This document shows positions 13,860 to 22,035 of a stretch of DNA of 25,254 nt, piece by piece; within the stretch, counting starts at the first letter, position 1, and each line of letters begins with the position of its first letter. This DNA comes from Pseudomonas sp. Lineage in GTDB: Bacteria; Pseudomonadota; Gammaproteobacteria; Pseudomonadales; Pseudomonadaceae. Both the position numbers and the translations under genes were made by a program. The notes under the pieces were generated by a model. That model did no database searches. It worked only from the letters and a program-made list of their open reading frames with translations, and was not told where the DNA came from. Where the stretch lies: positions 1 to 25,254 of the forward strand of contig NZ_JASLAW010000010.1 of assembly GCF_030147005.1 (NCBI RefSeq), written 5' to 3'.

Positions 13860-15995
13860 ATGCGTCGTACCCTGATTTCCCTCTGCGTGCTTCAGGCGGT
13901 TTCCCCTTTTACGTGGGCAGAGGATGCTCCTGCCGAGAAAGCCAGTATCGAGTTGCAAGCGACCAATGTGACCGCCACCGCGGAGTTGGAGTCGGCCCAG
14001 GGGCCGGTGCAGGGCTATCACGCCACACGCTCAGCCAGTGCGACGCGCACCGACACCTCGATTCATGAAACCCCGCAGTCCATCAGCGTAGTGTCCAAGG
14101 ATGTGGTCGAGGATATCGGCGCAACGCGCCTGCAGGATGCTCTTGACTATGCCGGCGGCGTTGGCCGAGCCAACAACTTTGGCGGCCAGGGCCTGACCAC
14201 CTTCACCGTGCGTGGCTTTACCACCGGTGAGTTCTACCGCAACGGTTTCCCGATCAACCGCGGTTACCCGAACATGCCGGATGCCAACACCATCGAGCGC
14301 CTTGAGGTATTGCGCGGCCCCGCGACCATGCTCTACGGCCGCGGCGATCCCGGCGGCACCTTCAACGTGGTGTCCAAGCAGCCGCTGGCCGAGCGCAGCC
14401 TGACCCTGGGCAGCCAGGTGAATGATCAAGGCATGAAGCGCGGTACCCTGGATGCTTCCGGTCCGCTGGACGAAGAAGGCCGTCTGGCCTATCGCCTGAA
14501 CGTGGTGGGCGAGGGCGGCGACACGTTCCGCGATCACGTCGAGACCGAGCGTTACGGCGTGGCGCCGGTGATTACCTGGCAGGCCAGCGATGACACCAAG
14601 GTGATCTTCGAAGGCGATTTCATGCGCAACAACCACCCGCTGGACCGTGGCCTGACACGCCTTCCCAACCAGCGCGGCACGCCTTCGCGCGATACCTTCT
14701 GGGGCGACAAGGATGCCGGCAAGCTGCACAACGACAACAACATGGCGCAGTTGCGTTTCGAGCATGCGCTTAACGACAACTGGACCCTGGGCGGCGGTTT
14801 CCAGTGGTTGGACGGCAGCTTGAAAGGCGATGCCATCGAGGCGAACGGGCCGCGCAGCCTGGATGCCGATGGCCGCACGCTGCAACGCAACTTCAACTAC
14901 CGCAAGCTGGAATGGACCGACAAGGACTACCAGCTCAACCTGACCGGGCATTTTTCCACCGGTGGGTTCGATCACACCTTGCTCACCGGCGTGGAGTACG
15001 AGGATTACGACTACCAGTCGATCATCCAGCGTTCAAGCGACGTTGCGGGCACTTACCCGATCGACATCTTCGACCCGGTGTACGGCCAAACTCGTCCGGC
15101 ACTGACCCGCACGCCGACCCACGATAAAGAAAACCTCAAGACCTACGCCGCCTTCGTGCAGGATCAGGTGGCCCTCACCGAGCGCTTGAAAGTGCTGGCA
15201 GGAGCCCGCTTCGAACGCTTTGAGCATGATTACGAAACCTACGTGAGCGTCGGGAAAAACTGGCAGGCCGCCGACAATGCCGTGACCCCGCGTTTGGGCG
15301 TGATCTACGATCTGACCGACACCGTGGCGGTCTACGCCGACGCCGCCCGTTCGTTCAAGCCCAACACCGGCGCCAGCCGTGAGGGCGGTGGTTTCGCGCC
15401 GGAGAAAGGCAAGTCTTATGAAATGGGGATCAAGTGGGAAGCGCTTGATCGCCAACTGAGCGTCGACGCAGCCATTTACCAGATCGAAAAGAAAAACGTG
15501 CTGGCTATCGACCCGCTCGACAACGCATTAAGCGTCGCAACCGGCCAGGTGCGCAGCCGCGGGTTCGACCTGAACGTGGCGGGCAATCTCACCCCAGAGT
15601 GGCGCGTGATCGGCGGCTACGCCTACGTGGATGCCGAAGTCACCCGCGACACCACCTTGCGCTCCGGCACGCGCTTGATGAACATCCCGCGCAACAGCTT
15701 CAGCCTGCTCAACGTCTACGAGTTCCAGGACGGCGCGCTGAAAGGGTTGGGCCTTGGCGCCGGCGGCAAATACGTCGACCAACGCGCCGGCCAGACCGCC
15801 AACACCGCATTCTCGATGGACGCCTACACCGTGGTCGACCTGCTCAGTTACTACAAAATCAATGAACAGGTACGCGTCAATCTGGACGTGAAAAACCTGT
15901 TCAACCGAGAGTATGAGGAGGGCGCCTTCGGCAATATCTACGCCTACCCAGGTGCACCGCGCACGGTGCAGGTAGGTATTTCCTACAGCCTGTAA
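13860..15995 (+). CDS. TonB-dependent siderophore receptor
   Basis: A 711-residue outer-membrane receptor for active uptake of a ferric siderophore powered by TonB-ExbBD. The signal peptide is residues 1-22 (MRRTLISLCVL, cleavage near TWAED). A TonB-box-like IELQATNVTAT follows directly, without the extra N-terminal signalling domain of FpvA-type receptors, so it does not look like a cell-surface-signalling receptor. The plug (about 60-175) contains ETPQSISVVSKDVVED, TFTVRGF and IERLEVLRGPATMLYGRGDPGG. The barrel contains SFKPNTGASREGGGFAPEKG, KSYEMGIKWE and the end VKNLFNREYEEG with VQVGISYSL. A ferrichrome/hydroxamate-type ligand is the best guess, not certain. The ATG at 13860 is chosen since the signal peptide starts there; an ATG-initiated frame begins 66 bases upstream. 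Confidence 0.93.
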   Translation: MRRTLISLCVLQAVSPFTWAEDAPAEKASIELQATNVTATAELESAQGPVQGYHATRSASATRTDTSIHETPQSISVVSKDVVEDIGATRLQDALDYAGGVGRANNFGGQGLTTFTVRGFTTGEFYRNGFPINRGYPNMPDANTIERLEVLRGPATMLYGRGDPGGTFNVVSKQPLAERSLTLGSQVNDQGMKRGTLDASGPLDEEGRLAYRLNVVGEGGDTFRDHVETERYGVAPVITWQASDDTKVIFEGDFMRNNHPLDRGLTRLPNQRGTPSRDTFWGDKDAGKLHNDNNMAQLRFEHALNDNWTLGGGFQWLDGSLKGDAIEANGPRSLDADGRTLQRNFNYRKLEWTDKDYQLNLTGHFSTGGFDHTLLTGVEYEDYDYQSIIQRSSDVAGTYPIDIFDPVYGQTRPALTRTPTHDKENLKTYAAFVQDQVALTERLKVLAGARFERFEHDYETYVSVGKNWQAADNAVTPRLGVIYDLTDTVAVYADAARSFKPNTGASREGGGFAPEKGKSYEMGIKWEALDRQLSVDAAIYQIEKKNVLAIDPLDNALSVATGQVRSRGFDLNVAGNLTPEWRVIGGYAYVDAEVTRDTTLRSGTRLMNIPRNSFSLLNVYEFQDGALKGLGLGAGGKYVDQRAGQTANTAFSMDAYTVVDLLSYYKINEQVRVNLDVKNLFNREYEEGAFGNIYAYPGAPRTVQVGISYSL

Positions 15996-16017
15996 CGGTA
16001 AAAATGCCGACCTGAAT

Positions 16018-16109
16018 GTGGTGAGGGAGCTTGTTTCCGCTGGGGTGCGAAGCGCCCCCAAAAGCCGGCGACTGCTGCGCAGTCGAGCGGGAGCAAGCTC
16101 CCTCGCCAC
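16018..16109 (+). repeat. REP-like palindromic element (copy B)
   Basis: The outer arms GTGGTGAGGGAGCTTG (16018-16033) and CAAGCTCCCTCGCCAC (16094-16109) pair across the whole element. Inside are GGGGTGCGAAGCGCCCC and ACTGCTGCGCAGT hairpins and CCGCT/AGCGG. It shares order and sequence with 24537-24634. It begins 22 bases after the receptor stop and may act as its transcript end. Its right arm runs into the tandem repeat. Confidence 0.82.
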
Positions 16110-16277
16110 GGCAAGCTCCCCGCTACAACAAGCTCCCTCGCCACGGCAAGCTCCCCGCTACAACAAGCTCCCTCGCCACGGCAAGCTCCCCGCCACAACA
16201 AGCTCCCTCGCCACGGCAAGCTCCCCGCTACAACAAGCTCCCTCGCCACAGCAAGCCTCCTCCCTACAGCAAGCCCC
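16096..16277 (+). repeat. 35-bp tandem repeat derived from a REP arm
   Basis: Units begin at 16096, 16131, 16166, 16201 and 16236. Each is 35 bases: an 18-base half AGCTCCCTCGCCACGGCA and a 17-base half AGCTCCCCGCTACAACA, which are related to each other. The first four units differ by a single base (C for T at about 16190); the fifth is degenerate and fades out near 16277. The first half-unit is the right arm of copy B, so the array appears to have grown from it. There are no spacers, so it is not a CRISPR array. No stops occur in the plus frames, so it is open for translation, but no start and ribosome binding site suggest a protein. Confidence 0.88.
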
Positions 16278-16380
16278 CCCTGAATTTGCATCAGCATTAC
16301 TGTCAGGTTTGACAGTAGACGGGAACGCTCGATCGAGAGATGTTTGCTTTTCCAAGCCATGCTTAATAGGGATATTGAAA

Positions 16381-16980
16381 ATGGAGCAGGGACAAGTAAG
16401 CGAAGCTGATGAACTCATCAAAAAAACCAACGATGCCGAGCGGCTCTTCACTCGATACGCCACCAAGTGCTACACCTCGGCCTTGCAAAAATACGCCAAG
16501 GAGATCAGTGAGACCTCGTACACCTATCTATTGGCCGAGCTTGCGGAGAGTTCGTTAAGCTCCGAAATCCTGGGTCGGCCAGGCGCCAATATCAGCCTGG
16601 TCAGGATCGAGATAGAAGAAGTCATGCTGGAGCCCGACGTGATCAAGAAGCTCAAGCGCGCCGAAACTCATTATCTGGAAACCCTGGAGTCGGTCCGCAA
16701 GTTCGAAGACCTTAAACGCTTCGAAAAAATGCAGGACACCTCCGATATCGTTCGCTCGATAAAACTCGGCGTGTCGCGCTTCAATATCCTGTTTGTCATC
16801 CTGCTGATCTGCGGATTGACGTGGTCGGCTATCAATCTGCCCAAAGAAGCCCTGGCGCTTATTTCCGCCGCGATCGGCGGGGCCATCACCCACTTGTTGT
16901 CCGAGCGCCAGGCGGTATTGGCGCTGAAAAAAGAGGGCGATAACACCTGCCCCAGGGCCAACAATAATAATCAGGAATAA
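16381..16980 (+). CDS. unrecognised protein with two C-terminal membrane helices
   Basis: A 199-residue protein of no family I recognise. Residues 1-130 are hydrophilic, strongly charged and mostly helical, with a coiled-coil-like part at about 85-120 (KKLKRAETHYLETLESVRKFEDLKRF, shown in parts). Two hydrophobic helices follow at about 134-151 (FNILFVILLICGLTWSAI) and 157-174, separated by a short NLPKEA loop, so both ends should face the cytoplasm. The tail is polar and ends in an Asn run. Start: ATG at 16381 with AGGGA eight bases upstream; longer in-frame extensions would translate the tandem repeat and are rejected. It is convergent with the gntR-type gene 15 bases away and shares no operon. 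It lies between a repeat array and a sugar cluster, a typical site for an accessory gene. Confidence 0.75.
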   Translation: MEQGQVSEADELIKKTNDAERLFTRYATKCYTSALQKYAKEISETSYTYLLAELAESSLSSEILGRPGANISLVRIEIEEVMLEPDVIKKLKRAETHYLETLESVRKFEDLKRFEKMQDTSDIVRSIKLGVSRFNILFVILLICGLTWSAINLPKEALALISAAIGGAITHLLSERQAVLALKKEGDNTCPRANNNNQE

Positions 16981-16995
16981 CTGCTACGGTGCTGG

Positions 16996-17718
16996 TTACA
17001 ACGGCGTCAGCACATTCATCACCGTATCCAGTGCCACCCGCGTGTCATCCAGCTGCACCAGCGAGGCATGCCGCGCACCCAGTGCGTCGCGGTTCTGGAT
17101 CGCGGTAAGAATCGCCTTGTGCCGGGGCAGGCTCAGGCCCTGGATATCCGGGCGGCGGTTGGTGATGTTGATCGACTCGCGCAACGGCAGCGACAGCATA
17201 TTGCACATATATGCGAGCAGGTCGTTGCGGGTGGCGTCGGCAATTGCGCGGTGAAAGTCCAGGTCGGCCTGAAGCAGCTCGTCGTGGGTCTGGGCGGTTT
17301 CCATGCCCTCGTAAGCTTTTTCGATGGTCGCGATGTCTTCATCGGTGGCGGTGGTCGCGGCCATGGCCGCGATTTCCGGTTCGAGAATGCGCCGCACCCC
17401 GGCCAGGGTATTGAAGAATTCGCTGTGGGGCGTGGACTGCATCAACCAGGACAGTACGTCCGGGTCGAGCAGGTGCCATTTCAAACGTGGCCGCACCACG
17501 GCGCCCACCCGGGGCTTGGAATACACCAGGCCCTTGGCGCTGAGCACTCGCGTCGCCTCGCGCAACACCGAACGGCTGACCTTGTATTCCTCGCACAGCG
17601 TGGCTTCCATGGGCAGTCTTTCTTCCGGCTTGAAGCGACCGGAAACGATGTGCATGCCCAACTCCTGAACGATCTGGGCATGCATGCTCTTGCGCGGCTT
17701 GGGCGGCTGGTGATCCAT
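16996..17718 (-). CDS. FadR-type GntR regulator, probable repressor of the arabinose cluster
   Basis: A 240-residue regulator. The N-terminal winged helix (about 10-75) shows VSGRFKPEERLPMEATLCEEYKVSRSVLREA (in parts), typical of GntR; the C-terminal FCD domain (about 85-230) has ADLDFHRAIADAT and later His residues that bind metal and ligand in this family. FadR-type regulators often answer to sugar acids. The ATG at 17718 is preferred: an upstream in-frame TTG at 17766 exists but gives an atypical N-terminus. It follows the dehydratase gene on the same strand with a gap of 48 bases, so it is probably cotranscribed and autoregulated through the sites at 19518-19528 and 19592-19602. Ligand inferred: arabinonate or a keto-deoxy derivative. 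Confidence 0.88.
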   Translation of the reverse strand: MDHQPPKPRKSMHAQIVQELGMHIVSGRFKPEERLPMEATLCEEYKVSRSVLREATRVLSAKGLVYSKPRVGAVVRPRLKWHLLDPDVLSWLMQSTPHSEFFNTLAGVRRILEPEIAAMAATTATDEDIATIEKAYEGMETAQTHDELLQADLDFHRAIADATRNDLLAYMCNMLSLPLRESINITNRRPDIQGLSLPRHKAILTAIQNRDALGARHASLVQLDDTRVALDTVMNVLTPL

Positions 17719-17766
17719 AACGACGGGCAGGCTCTGGCTTAAGTTCGCCGCATCATAGCATCCCAA

Positions 17767-19503
17767 TTAGTGGGAATGCCGTGGGACTTCGGCGCCACGG
17801 CAACCCACCAGGAAGTCAAAGTCACAGCCTTGATCGGCCTGCAGGACATGGTCGATGTACAGCTGACGATAGCCGCCGACGATGAGTTTTTCGGTGGGCG
17901 CCAGGTCCGCCATGCGCGCCGCCAGCTCTGCATCGGGGATGTCCAGGTGCAGGCGGCCATTGGCGCAGTCCAGTTCGATCCAATCGCCTTCCTTCACCGC
18001 GGCCAACGGCCCGCCGGCAGCGGCCTCCGGTGCCACATGCAGCACCACCGTGCCGTACGCGGTGCCGCTCATGCGCGCATCGGAAATGCGCACCATGTCG
18101 GTCACGCCCTGGGCCAGCAATTTGGCCGGCAGGCCCATGTTGCCGACTTCGGCCATGCCTGGGTAACCCTTGGGCCCGCAGTTTTTCATGACCAGGATCG
18201 AGTTGGCGTCCACGTCCAGTTCCGGATCGTTGATGCGTGCCTTGTACATGTCGAAGTTTTCGAACACCACCGCGCGGCCACGGTGTTGCATCAGCTCGGC
18301 GCTGGCGGCCGACGGCTTGAGCACCGCACCCAGTGGCGCCAGGTTGCCGCGCAGTACACAGATGCCGCCGTCGGCGCGGATCGGGTTGTCGAGGGTGCGG
18401 ATCACTTCGTCCTGACCGTAGATCGGTGAGTCCTTGGTGTTCTCGCCCAACGACTTGCCATTGACGGTCAAGGCATTCGGATGCGGGATCAGGTTGGCTT
18501 CGCCCAGGCGGCGCAATACGGCGGGCAGGCCACCGGCGTAGTAGAACTCTTCCATCAGGAAGCGCCCCGAAGGTTGCAGGTCCACGATGGTCGGCATGCC
18601 ACGCCCGATGCGGGTCCAGTCATCCAGGTCCAGCTCGACGCCGATGCGCCCGGCGATGGCTTTCAAGTGAATCACTGCGTTGGTCGAACCGCCGATGGCC
18701 GCGTTCACCCGGATCGCGTTTTCGAAGGCTTCCTTGGTGAGGATCTTTGACAGTTTCAAGTCTTCGCGCACCATTTCCACCGCACGCATGCCTGACATAT
18801 GCGCCAGTACGTAACGTCGCGCATCCACCGCCGGAATCGCCGCGTTGTGGGGCAGGGACGTGCCCAGCGCCTCGGCCATACAGGCCATGGTCGACGCGGT
18901 GCCCATGGTGTTGCAGGTACCCGCCGAGCGCGACATGCCGCCTTCGGCCGCAAGGAAGTCATCCAGGGTAATGGTGCCGGCCTTGACCTGCTCGCTGAGC
19001 TGCCACACCACCGTGCCCGAGCCGATGTCCTGGCCTTTGTGCTTGCCGTTGAGCATCGGCCCTCCGGTGACGACGATGGCCGGCACGTCACAACTGGCGG
19101 CGCCCATCAGCAGCGCCGGGGTGGTTTTGTCGCAGCCGGTCAGCAGCACCACGCCATCGATCGGGTTGCCGCGAATGGCTTCTTCCACGTCCATGCTCGC
19201 CAGGTTGCGGGTAAGCATGGCGGTGGGGCGCAGGTTGGATTCGCCATTGGAGAACACCGGGAATTCCACCGGGAAGCCACCGGCTTCGATCACGCCGCGT
19301 TTGACGTGCTCGGCGATCTGGCGGAAATGCGCGTTGCACGGAGTCAGCTCCGACCAGGTGTTGCAGATGCCGATGATCGGCTTGCCATGGAACTGATGGT
19401 CGGCAATGCCCTGGTTCTTCATCCAGCTGCGGTACATAAAGCCGTTCTTGTCGGCAGTACCGAACCACTGGGCGGAGCGTAGGCCGGGCTTTTTATCAGA
19501 CAT
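17767..19503 (-). CDS. IlvD/Edd-family sugar-acid dehydratase, probably L-arabinonate dehydratase
   Basis: A 578-residue cytosolic dehydratase that would convert L-arabinonate to 2-keto-3-deoxy-L-arabinonate. Three cysteines, Cys56 (SELTPCN), Cys124 (TGCDKTTPA) and Cys197 (AGTCNTMG), are spaced 68 and 73 residues apart, exactly as the [2Fe-2S] ligands Cys59/127/200 of Rhizobium L-arabinonate dehydratase. Other family motifs are SNGESNLRPTAML, AAIGGSTNAVIHL and RISDARMSGTAYGTVVLHV. The ATG at 19503 follows AAGAG; an earlier in-frame start would cross the operator. D-xylonate or D-fuconate dehydratase is the main alternative; AraF in the same cluster favours arabinose. It is the first gene of a leftward unit with gntR and divergent from the MFS gene. 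Confidence 0.88.
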   Translation of the reverse strand: MSDKKPGLRSAQWFGTADKNGFMYRSWMKNQGIADHQFHGKPIIGICNTWSELTPCNAHFRQIAEHVKRGVIEAGGFPVEFPVFSNGESNLRPTAMLTRNLASMDVEEAIRGNPIDGVVLLTGCDKTTPALLMGAASCDVPAIVVTGGPMLNGKHKGQDIGSGTVVWQLSEQVKAGTITLDDFLAAEGGMSRSAGTCNTMGTASTMACMAEALGTSLPHNAAIPAVDARRYVLAHMSGMRAVEMVREDLKLSKILTKEAFENAIRVNAAIGGSTNAVIHLKAIAGRIGVELDLDDWTRIGRGMPTIVDLQPSGRFLMEEFYYAGGLPAVLRRLGEANLIPHPNALTVNGKSLGENTKDSPIYGQDEVIRTLDNPIRADGGICVLRGNLAPLGAVLKPSAASAELMQHRGRAVVFENFDMYKARINDPELDVDANSILVMKNCGPKGYPGMAEVGNMGLPAKLLAQGVTDMVRISDARMSGTAYGTVVLHVAPEAAAGGPLAAVKEGDWIELDCANGRLHLDIPDAELAARMADLAPTEKLIVGGYRQLYIDHVLQADQGCDFDFLVGCRGAEVPRHSH

Positions 19504-19517
19504 GATCGATTCTCTTA

Positions 19518-19528
19518 TTGTATGACTA
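19518..19528. promoter_or_regulatory. candidate GntR operator 1, at the dehydratase promoter
   Basis: TTGTATGACTA fits every defined position of TNGTNNNACNA, a consensus for FadR-type GntR regulators. On the minus strand it overlaps a TATAGT -10-like hexamer read towards the dehydratase gene, 15 bases before its start codon. The half-site GACTA is repeated, inverted, in site 2. Confidence 0.6.
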
Positions 19529-19579
19529 TATGTTCTATGCGTGCTTAAACATAAGCTCAAAATCGAAGCTTTGGAAGTG

Positions 19580-19608
19580 TTGTTTTGTAAATAGTCCTAC
19601 TATATAGT
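19580..19608 (+). promoter_or_regulatory. candidate sigma-70 promoter and GntR operator 2 for the MFS-led operon
   Basis: TTGTTT (19580-19585) and TATAGT (19603-19608) are 17 bases apart and make a plausible promoter. TAGTCCTACTA (19592-19602) lies in the spacer and fits all defined positions of TNGTNNNACNA. The overlapping ACTATATAGT (19599-19608) is a perfect palindrome. A repressor here would cover the -10 region. Promoter call by eye; the -35 is weak. Confidence 0.55.
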
Positions 19609-19672
19609 CTTTCTCAACTGAGGTATGACCCTGGCGGATTTTCGCGAGAGGCGTCCCCCGAGCTTCTATAAA

Positions 19673-19680
19673 AACAACAA
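19673..19680 (+). promoter_or_regulatory. candidate Crc/Hfq motif before the MFS gene
   Basis: AACAACAA fits AANAANAA and ends two bases before the GGAG ribosome binding site at 19683. The same eleven-base string AAAAACAACAA is found before araF. Catabolite repression of a secondary carbon source is the expected role. Confidence 0.5.
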
Positions 19681-19694
19681 TCGGAGATCGACCC

Positions 19695-21017
19695 ATGAGC
19701 CAGGAATTGCGGCTTATTCGGCGCATCACGCTGAAACTGATTCCCTTCCTGATCCTGCTGTACCTGATTGCCTACGTGGACCGCTCCGCCGTGGGCTTCG
19801 CCAAGCTGCACATGGGCGCCGACGTCGGCATCGGCGATGCGGCCTATGGCCTGGGCGCAGGGCTGTTCTTCATTGGCTACTTCCTGTTCGAGATTCCCAG
19901 CAACCTGATGCTCGACCGCTTCGGCGCGCGGCGCTGGTTCGCCCGCATCATGATCACCTGGGGCACCATCACCATCGGCATGGCCTTTGTACAAGGGCCG
20001 CACAGCTTCTACGTGATGCGCTTTCTGCTCGGCGCGGCCGAGGCGGGGTTCTTCCCGGGCGTTCTGTACTACATCACCCAGTGGTTTCCGGTGCGCCATC
20101 GCGGCAAGATTCTCGGGCTGTTTATCCTCTCGCAACCGATCGCGATGATGATCACCGGCCCCGTGTCCGGCGGCCTGCTCGGCATGGACGGCACGCTTGG
20201 CCTGCACGGCTGGCAGTGGCTGTTTATCGTGATCGGCACCCCGGCGATCCTGCTCACCTGGCCGGTGCTGCGCTATCTGCCGGACGGCCCCAAGCAAGTC
20301 AATTGGATGAGCGAGGAAGAAAAGGCCTGGCTCACCGGCGAGTTGAACAAAGACCTGCAAGCCTACGGCCAGACCCGCCACGGCAACCCGCTGCATGCGC
20401 TCAAGGACAAGCGCGTGCTGCTGCTGGCGCTGTTCTATCTGCCGGTGACCTTGAGCATCTACGGCCTGGGCCTGTGGCTGCCGACCCTGATCAAACAGTT
20501 CGGCGGCAGCGACCTGACCACCGGCTTCATCTCCGCCGTGCCCTATATCTTCGGCATCATCGGCCTGCTGATCATCCCGCGCAGTTCCGACCGCTTGAAT
20601 GACCGTTATGGCCACCTCGCCGTGCTGTACGTACTGGGCGCCATCGGCCTGTTCTCCAGCGCCTGGCTGAGCGCGCCGGTGTTGCAAATGGCGGCGCTGT
20701 GCCTGGCGGCGTTCGCGATGTTTTCCTGCACGGCGGTGTTCTGGACCTTGCCGGGGCGGTTCTTTGCCGGTGCCAGTGCGGCGGCCGGTATTGCGTTGAT
20801 CAACTCGGTGGGCAACCTTGGCGGCTACATCGGCCCGTTCGTGATCGGTGCGCTGAAGGAGTACACCGGCAACCTGGCCTCGGGCTTGTACTTTTTATCC
20901 GGCGTGATGGTGTTCGGGCTGGTGCTGACCGTAGTGGTCTACCGCGTGCTGGAGCGCAAGCATGTGCTGCCCGCCGACCAATTCGCCGCCAGCGCCCGTG
21001 GCGCTACACGTACTTAA
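19695..21017 (+). CDS. MFS transporter, anion:cation symporter family, probable aldonate importer
   Basis: A 440-residue inner-membrane carrier with 12 predicted helices. The family mark is the N-terminal RRITLKLIPFLILLYLIAYVDRSAVGFAKLHM, typical of ACS-type sugar-acid carriers (GudP, phthalate and hexuronate permeases), with the loop motif LMLDRFGARRWFARIM and GAAEAGFFPGVLYYITQWFP in helix 4. By context the cargo would be arabinonate or a related aldonate formed in the periplasm by Gcd or present outside the cell; this is inference. GGAG lies eight bases before the ATG. It is the first gene of the rightward operon; 15 bases separate it from the next gene. Confidence 0.88.
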   Translation: MSQELRLIRRITLKLIPFLILLYLIAYVDRSAVGFAKLHMGADVGIGDAAYGLGAGLFFIGYFLFEIPSNLMLDRFGARRWFARIMITWGTITIGMAFVQGPHSFYVMRFLLGAAEAGFFPGVLYYITQWFPVRHRGKILGLFILSQPIAMMITGPVSGGLLGMDGTLGLHGWQWLFIVIGTPAILLTWPVLRYLPDGPKQVNWMSEEEKAWLTGELNKDLQAYGQTRHGNPLHALKDKRVLLLALFYLPVTLSIYGLGLWLPTLIKQFGGSDLTTGFISAVPYIFGIIGLLIIPRSSDRLNDRYGHLAVLYVLGAIGLFSSAWLSAPVLQMAALCLAAFAMFSCTAVFWTLPGRFFAGASAAAGIALINSVGNLGGYIGPFVIGALKEYTGNLASGLYFLSGVMVFGLVLTVVVYRVLERKHVLPADQFAASARGATRT

Positions 21018-21032
21018 ATCTGGAGAACCTGC

Positions 21033-22025
21033 ATGCGTTTAGTTCAGTTCGAGTTGAGCAAGGGTGAGCGCCGCGTCGGCGTGGTCGAAGGCGCCACGGT
21101 GCGCGAAGTCAACGGCGCCCGCAGCGTACGTGAGTTGGCGTTGGCCGCCATCGAAGCGGGCACCCAGCTGAAGCAGCAGGTGCACAGCCTCGGCCTGGGC
21201 GACAGCCATGACTACGCCGCGCTGCTGGCCGCGCTGAAAATCCTGCCGCCGCTGGACCACCCGGACCCGGCCCATATGCTGATCAGCGGCACCGGCCTGA
21301 CCCACCTGGGCAGCGCGTCGGCCCGCGACAAAATGCACCAGCAGGCCGGTGACGACAGCGCGATGACCGACACCATGCGCATTTTCAAATGGGGCGTGGA
21401 AGGCGGCAAACCGGCGGCCGGCCAGGCCGGTGTGCAGCCTGAGTGGTTCTACAAGGGCGACGGCAGCATTGTCGTGCGTCCTGGCCAGGCTTTTCCGGTT
21501 CCGCCGTTTGCCGAAGATGCCGGCGAAGAACCTGAAATCGGCGGCCTGTACGTCATCGGCCATGACCGCAAACCCTATCGACTGGGCTTTGCGGTGGGCA
21601 ACGAATTCTCCGACCATGTGATGGAACGCAAGAATTACCTGTACCTGGCCCACTCCAAACTGCGCAGTTGCAGCTACGGGCCGGAGTTGCGCGTGGGCGA
21701 GTTGCCCCAGCACCTGGCCGGCACCAGCCGCATCCTGCGCAACGGCGAAGTGATCTGGCAGAATGAATTTCTCAGCGGCGAGGCCAACATGTGCCACAGC
21801 CTTGAAAACCTCGAATACCACCACTTCAAATACAGCCAGTTCCTCAAGCCGGGCGATGTGCATATCCACTTCTTCGGCACCGCCACCTTGTCATTTGCCG
21901 ACGGTATACGTACCCAGGCGGGCGATGTGTTCGAGATCAGCCAGGCCGAGTTCGGCGCGCCGTTGATCAATGGCGTCGGCACGGTCGACGCGGTATTCGA
22001 GCCCGGCCAAGTCACCACCCTTTAA
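21033..22025 (+). CDS. GguC/AraD1-type fumarylacetoacetate-hydrolase-fold protein, probable keto-deoxy-arabinonate dehydratase
   Basis: A 330-residue protein of the AraD1/GguC branch of the FAH superfamily. The C-terminal domain shows the family metal-site region: EPEIGGLYVIG, LGFAVGNEFSDHVME and KNYLYLAHSKLRSCSYGPEL. FAH-fold enzymes such as XylX dehydrate 2-keto-3-deoxy-pentonates to 2-oxoglutarate semialdehyde, which is the step missing between its two neighbours. That assignment rests on context and fold, not on a recognised catalytic signature. GguC was first seen beside a sugar ABC transporter, as araF is here. GGAGAA precedes the ATG, and the next start is 10 bases after the stop, indicating tight coupling. 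Confidence 0.82.
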   Translation: MRLVQFELSKGERRVGVVEGATVREVNGARSVRELALAAIEAGTQLKQQVHSLGLGDSHDYAALLAALKILPPLDHPDPAHMLISGTGLTHLGSASARDKMHQQAGDDSAMTDTMRIFKWGVEGGKPAAGQAGVQPEWFYKGDGSIVVRPGQAFPVPPFAEDAGEEPEIGGLYVIGHDRKPYRLGFAVGNEFSDHVMERKNYLYLAHSKLRSCSYGPELRVGELPQHLAGTSRILRNGEVIWQNEFLSGEANMCHSLENLEYHHFKYSQFLKPGDVHIHFFGTATLSFADGIRTQAGDVFEISQAEFGAPLINGVGTVDAVFEPGQVTTL

Positions 22026-22035
22026 GGAGACCTAC

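Noticed and set aside
16096..16277. CRISPR-like array
   Set aside because: Units are contiguous with no unique spacers and no cas genes nearby; the unit derives from a REP arm.
16018..16380. N-terminal extension of the 199-residue protein through the tandem repeat
   Set aside because: The repeat has no plus-strand stops, so it is open by chance. The ATG at 16381 has its own ribosome binding site, and the extension would be a Ser/Pro/Gln low-complexity tract whose reading frame shifts with each 35-base unit.
19614..20687. Minus-strand frame (357 codons) opposite the MFS gene and crossing its promoter region
   Set aside because: Gln/His/Ala-rich antisense product; the plus strand encodes a full 12-helix carrier with a good ribosome binding site.
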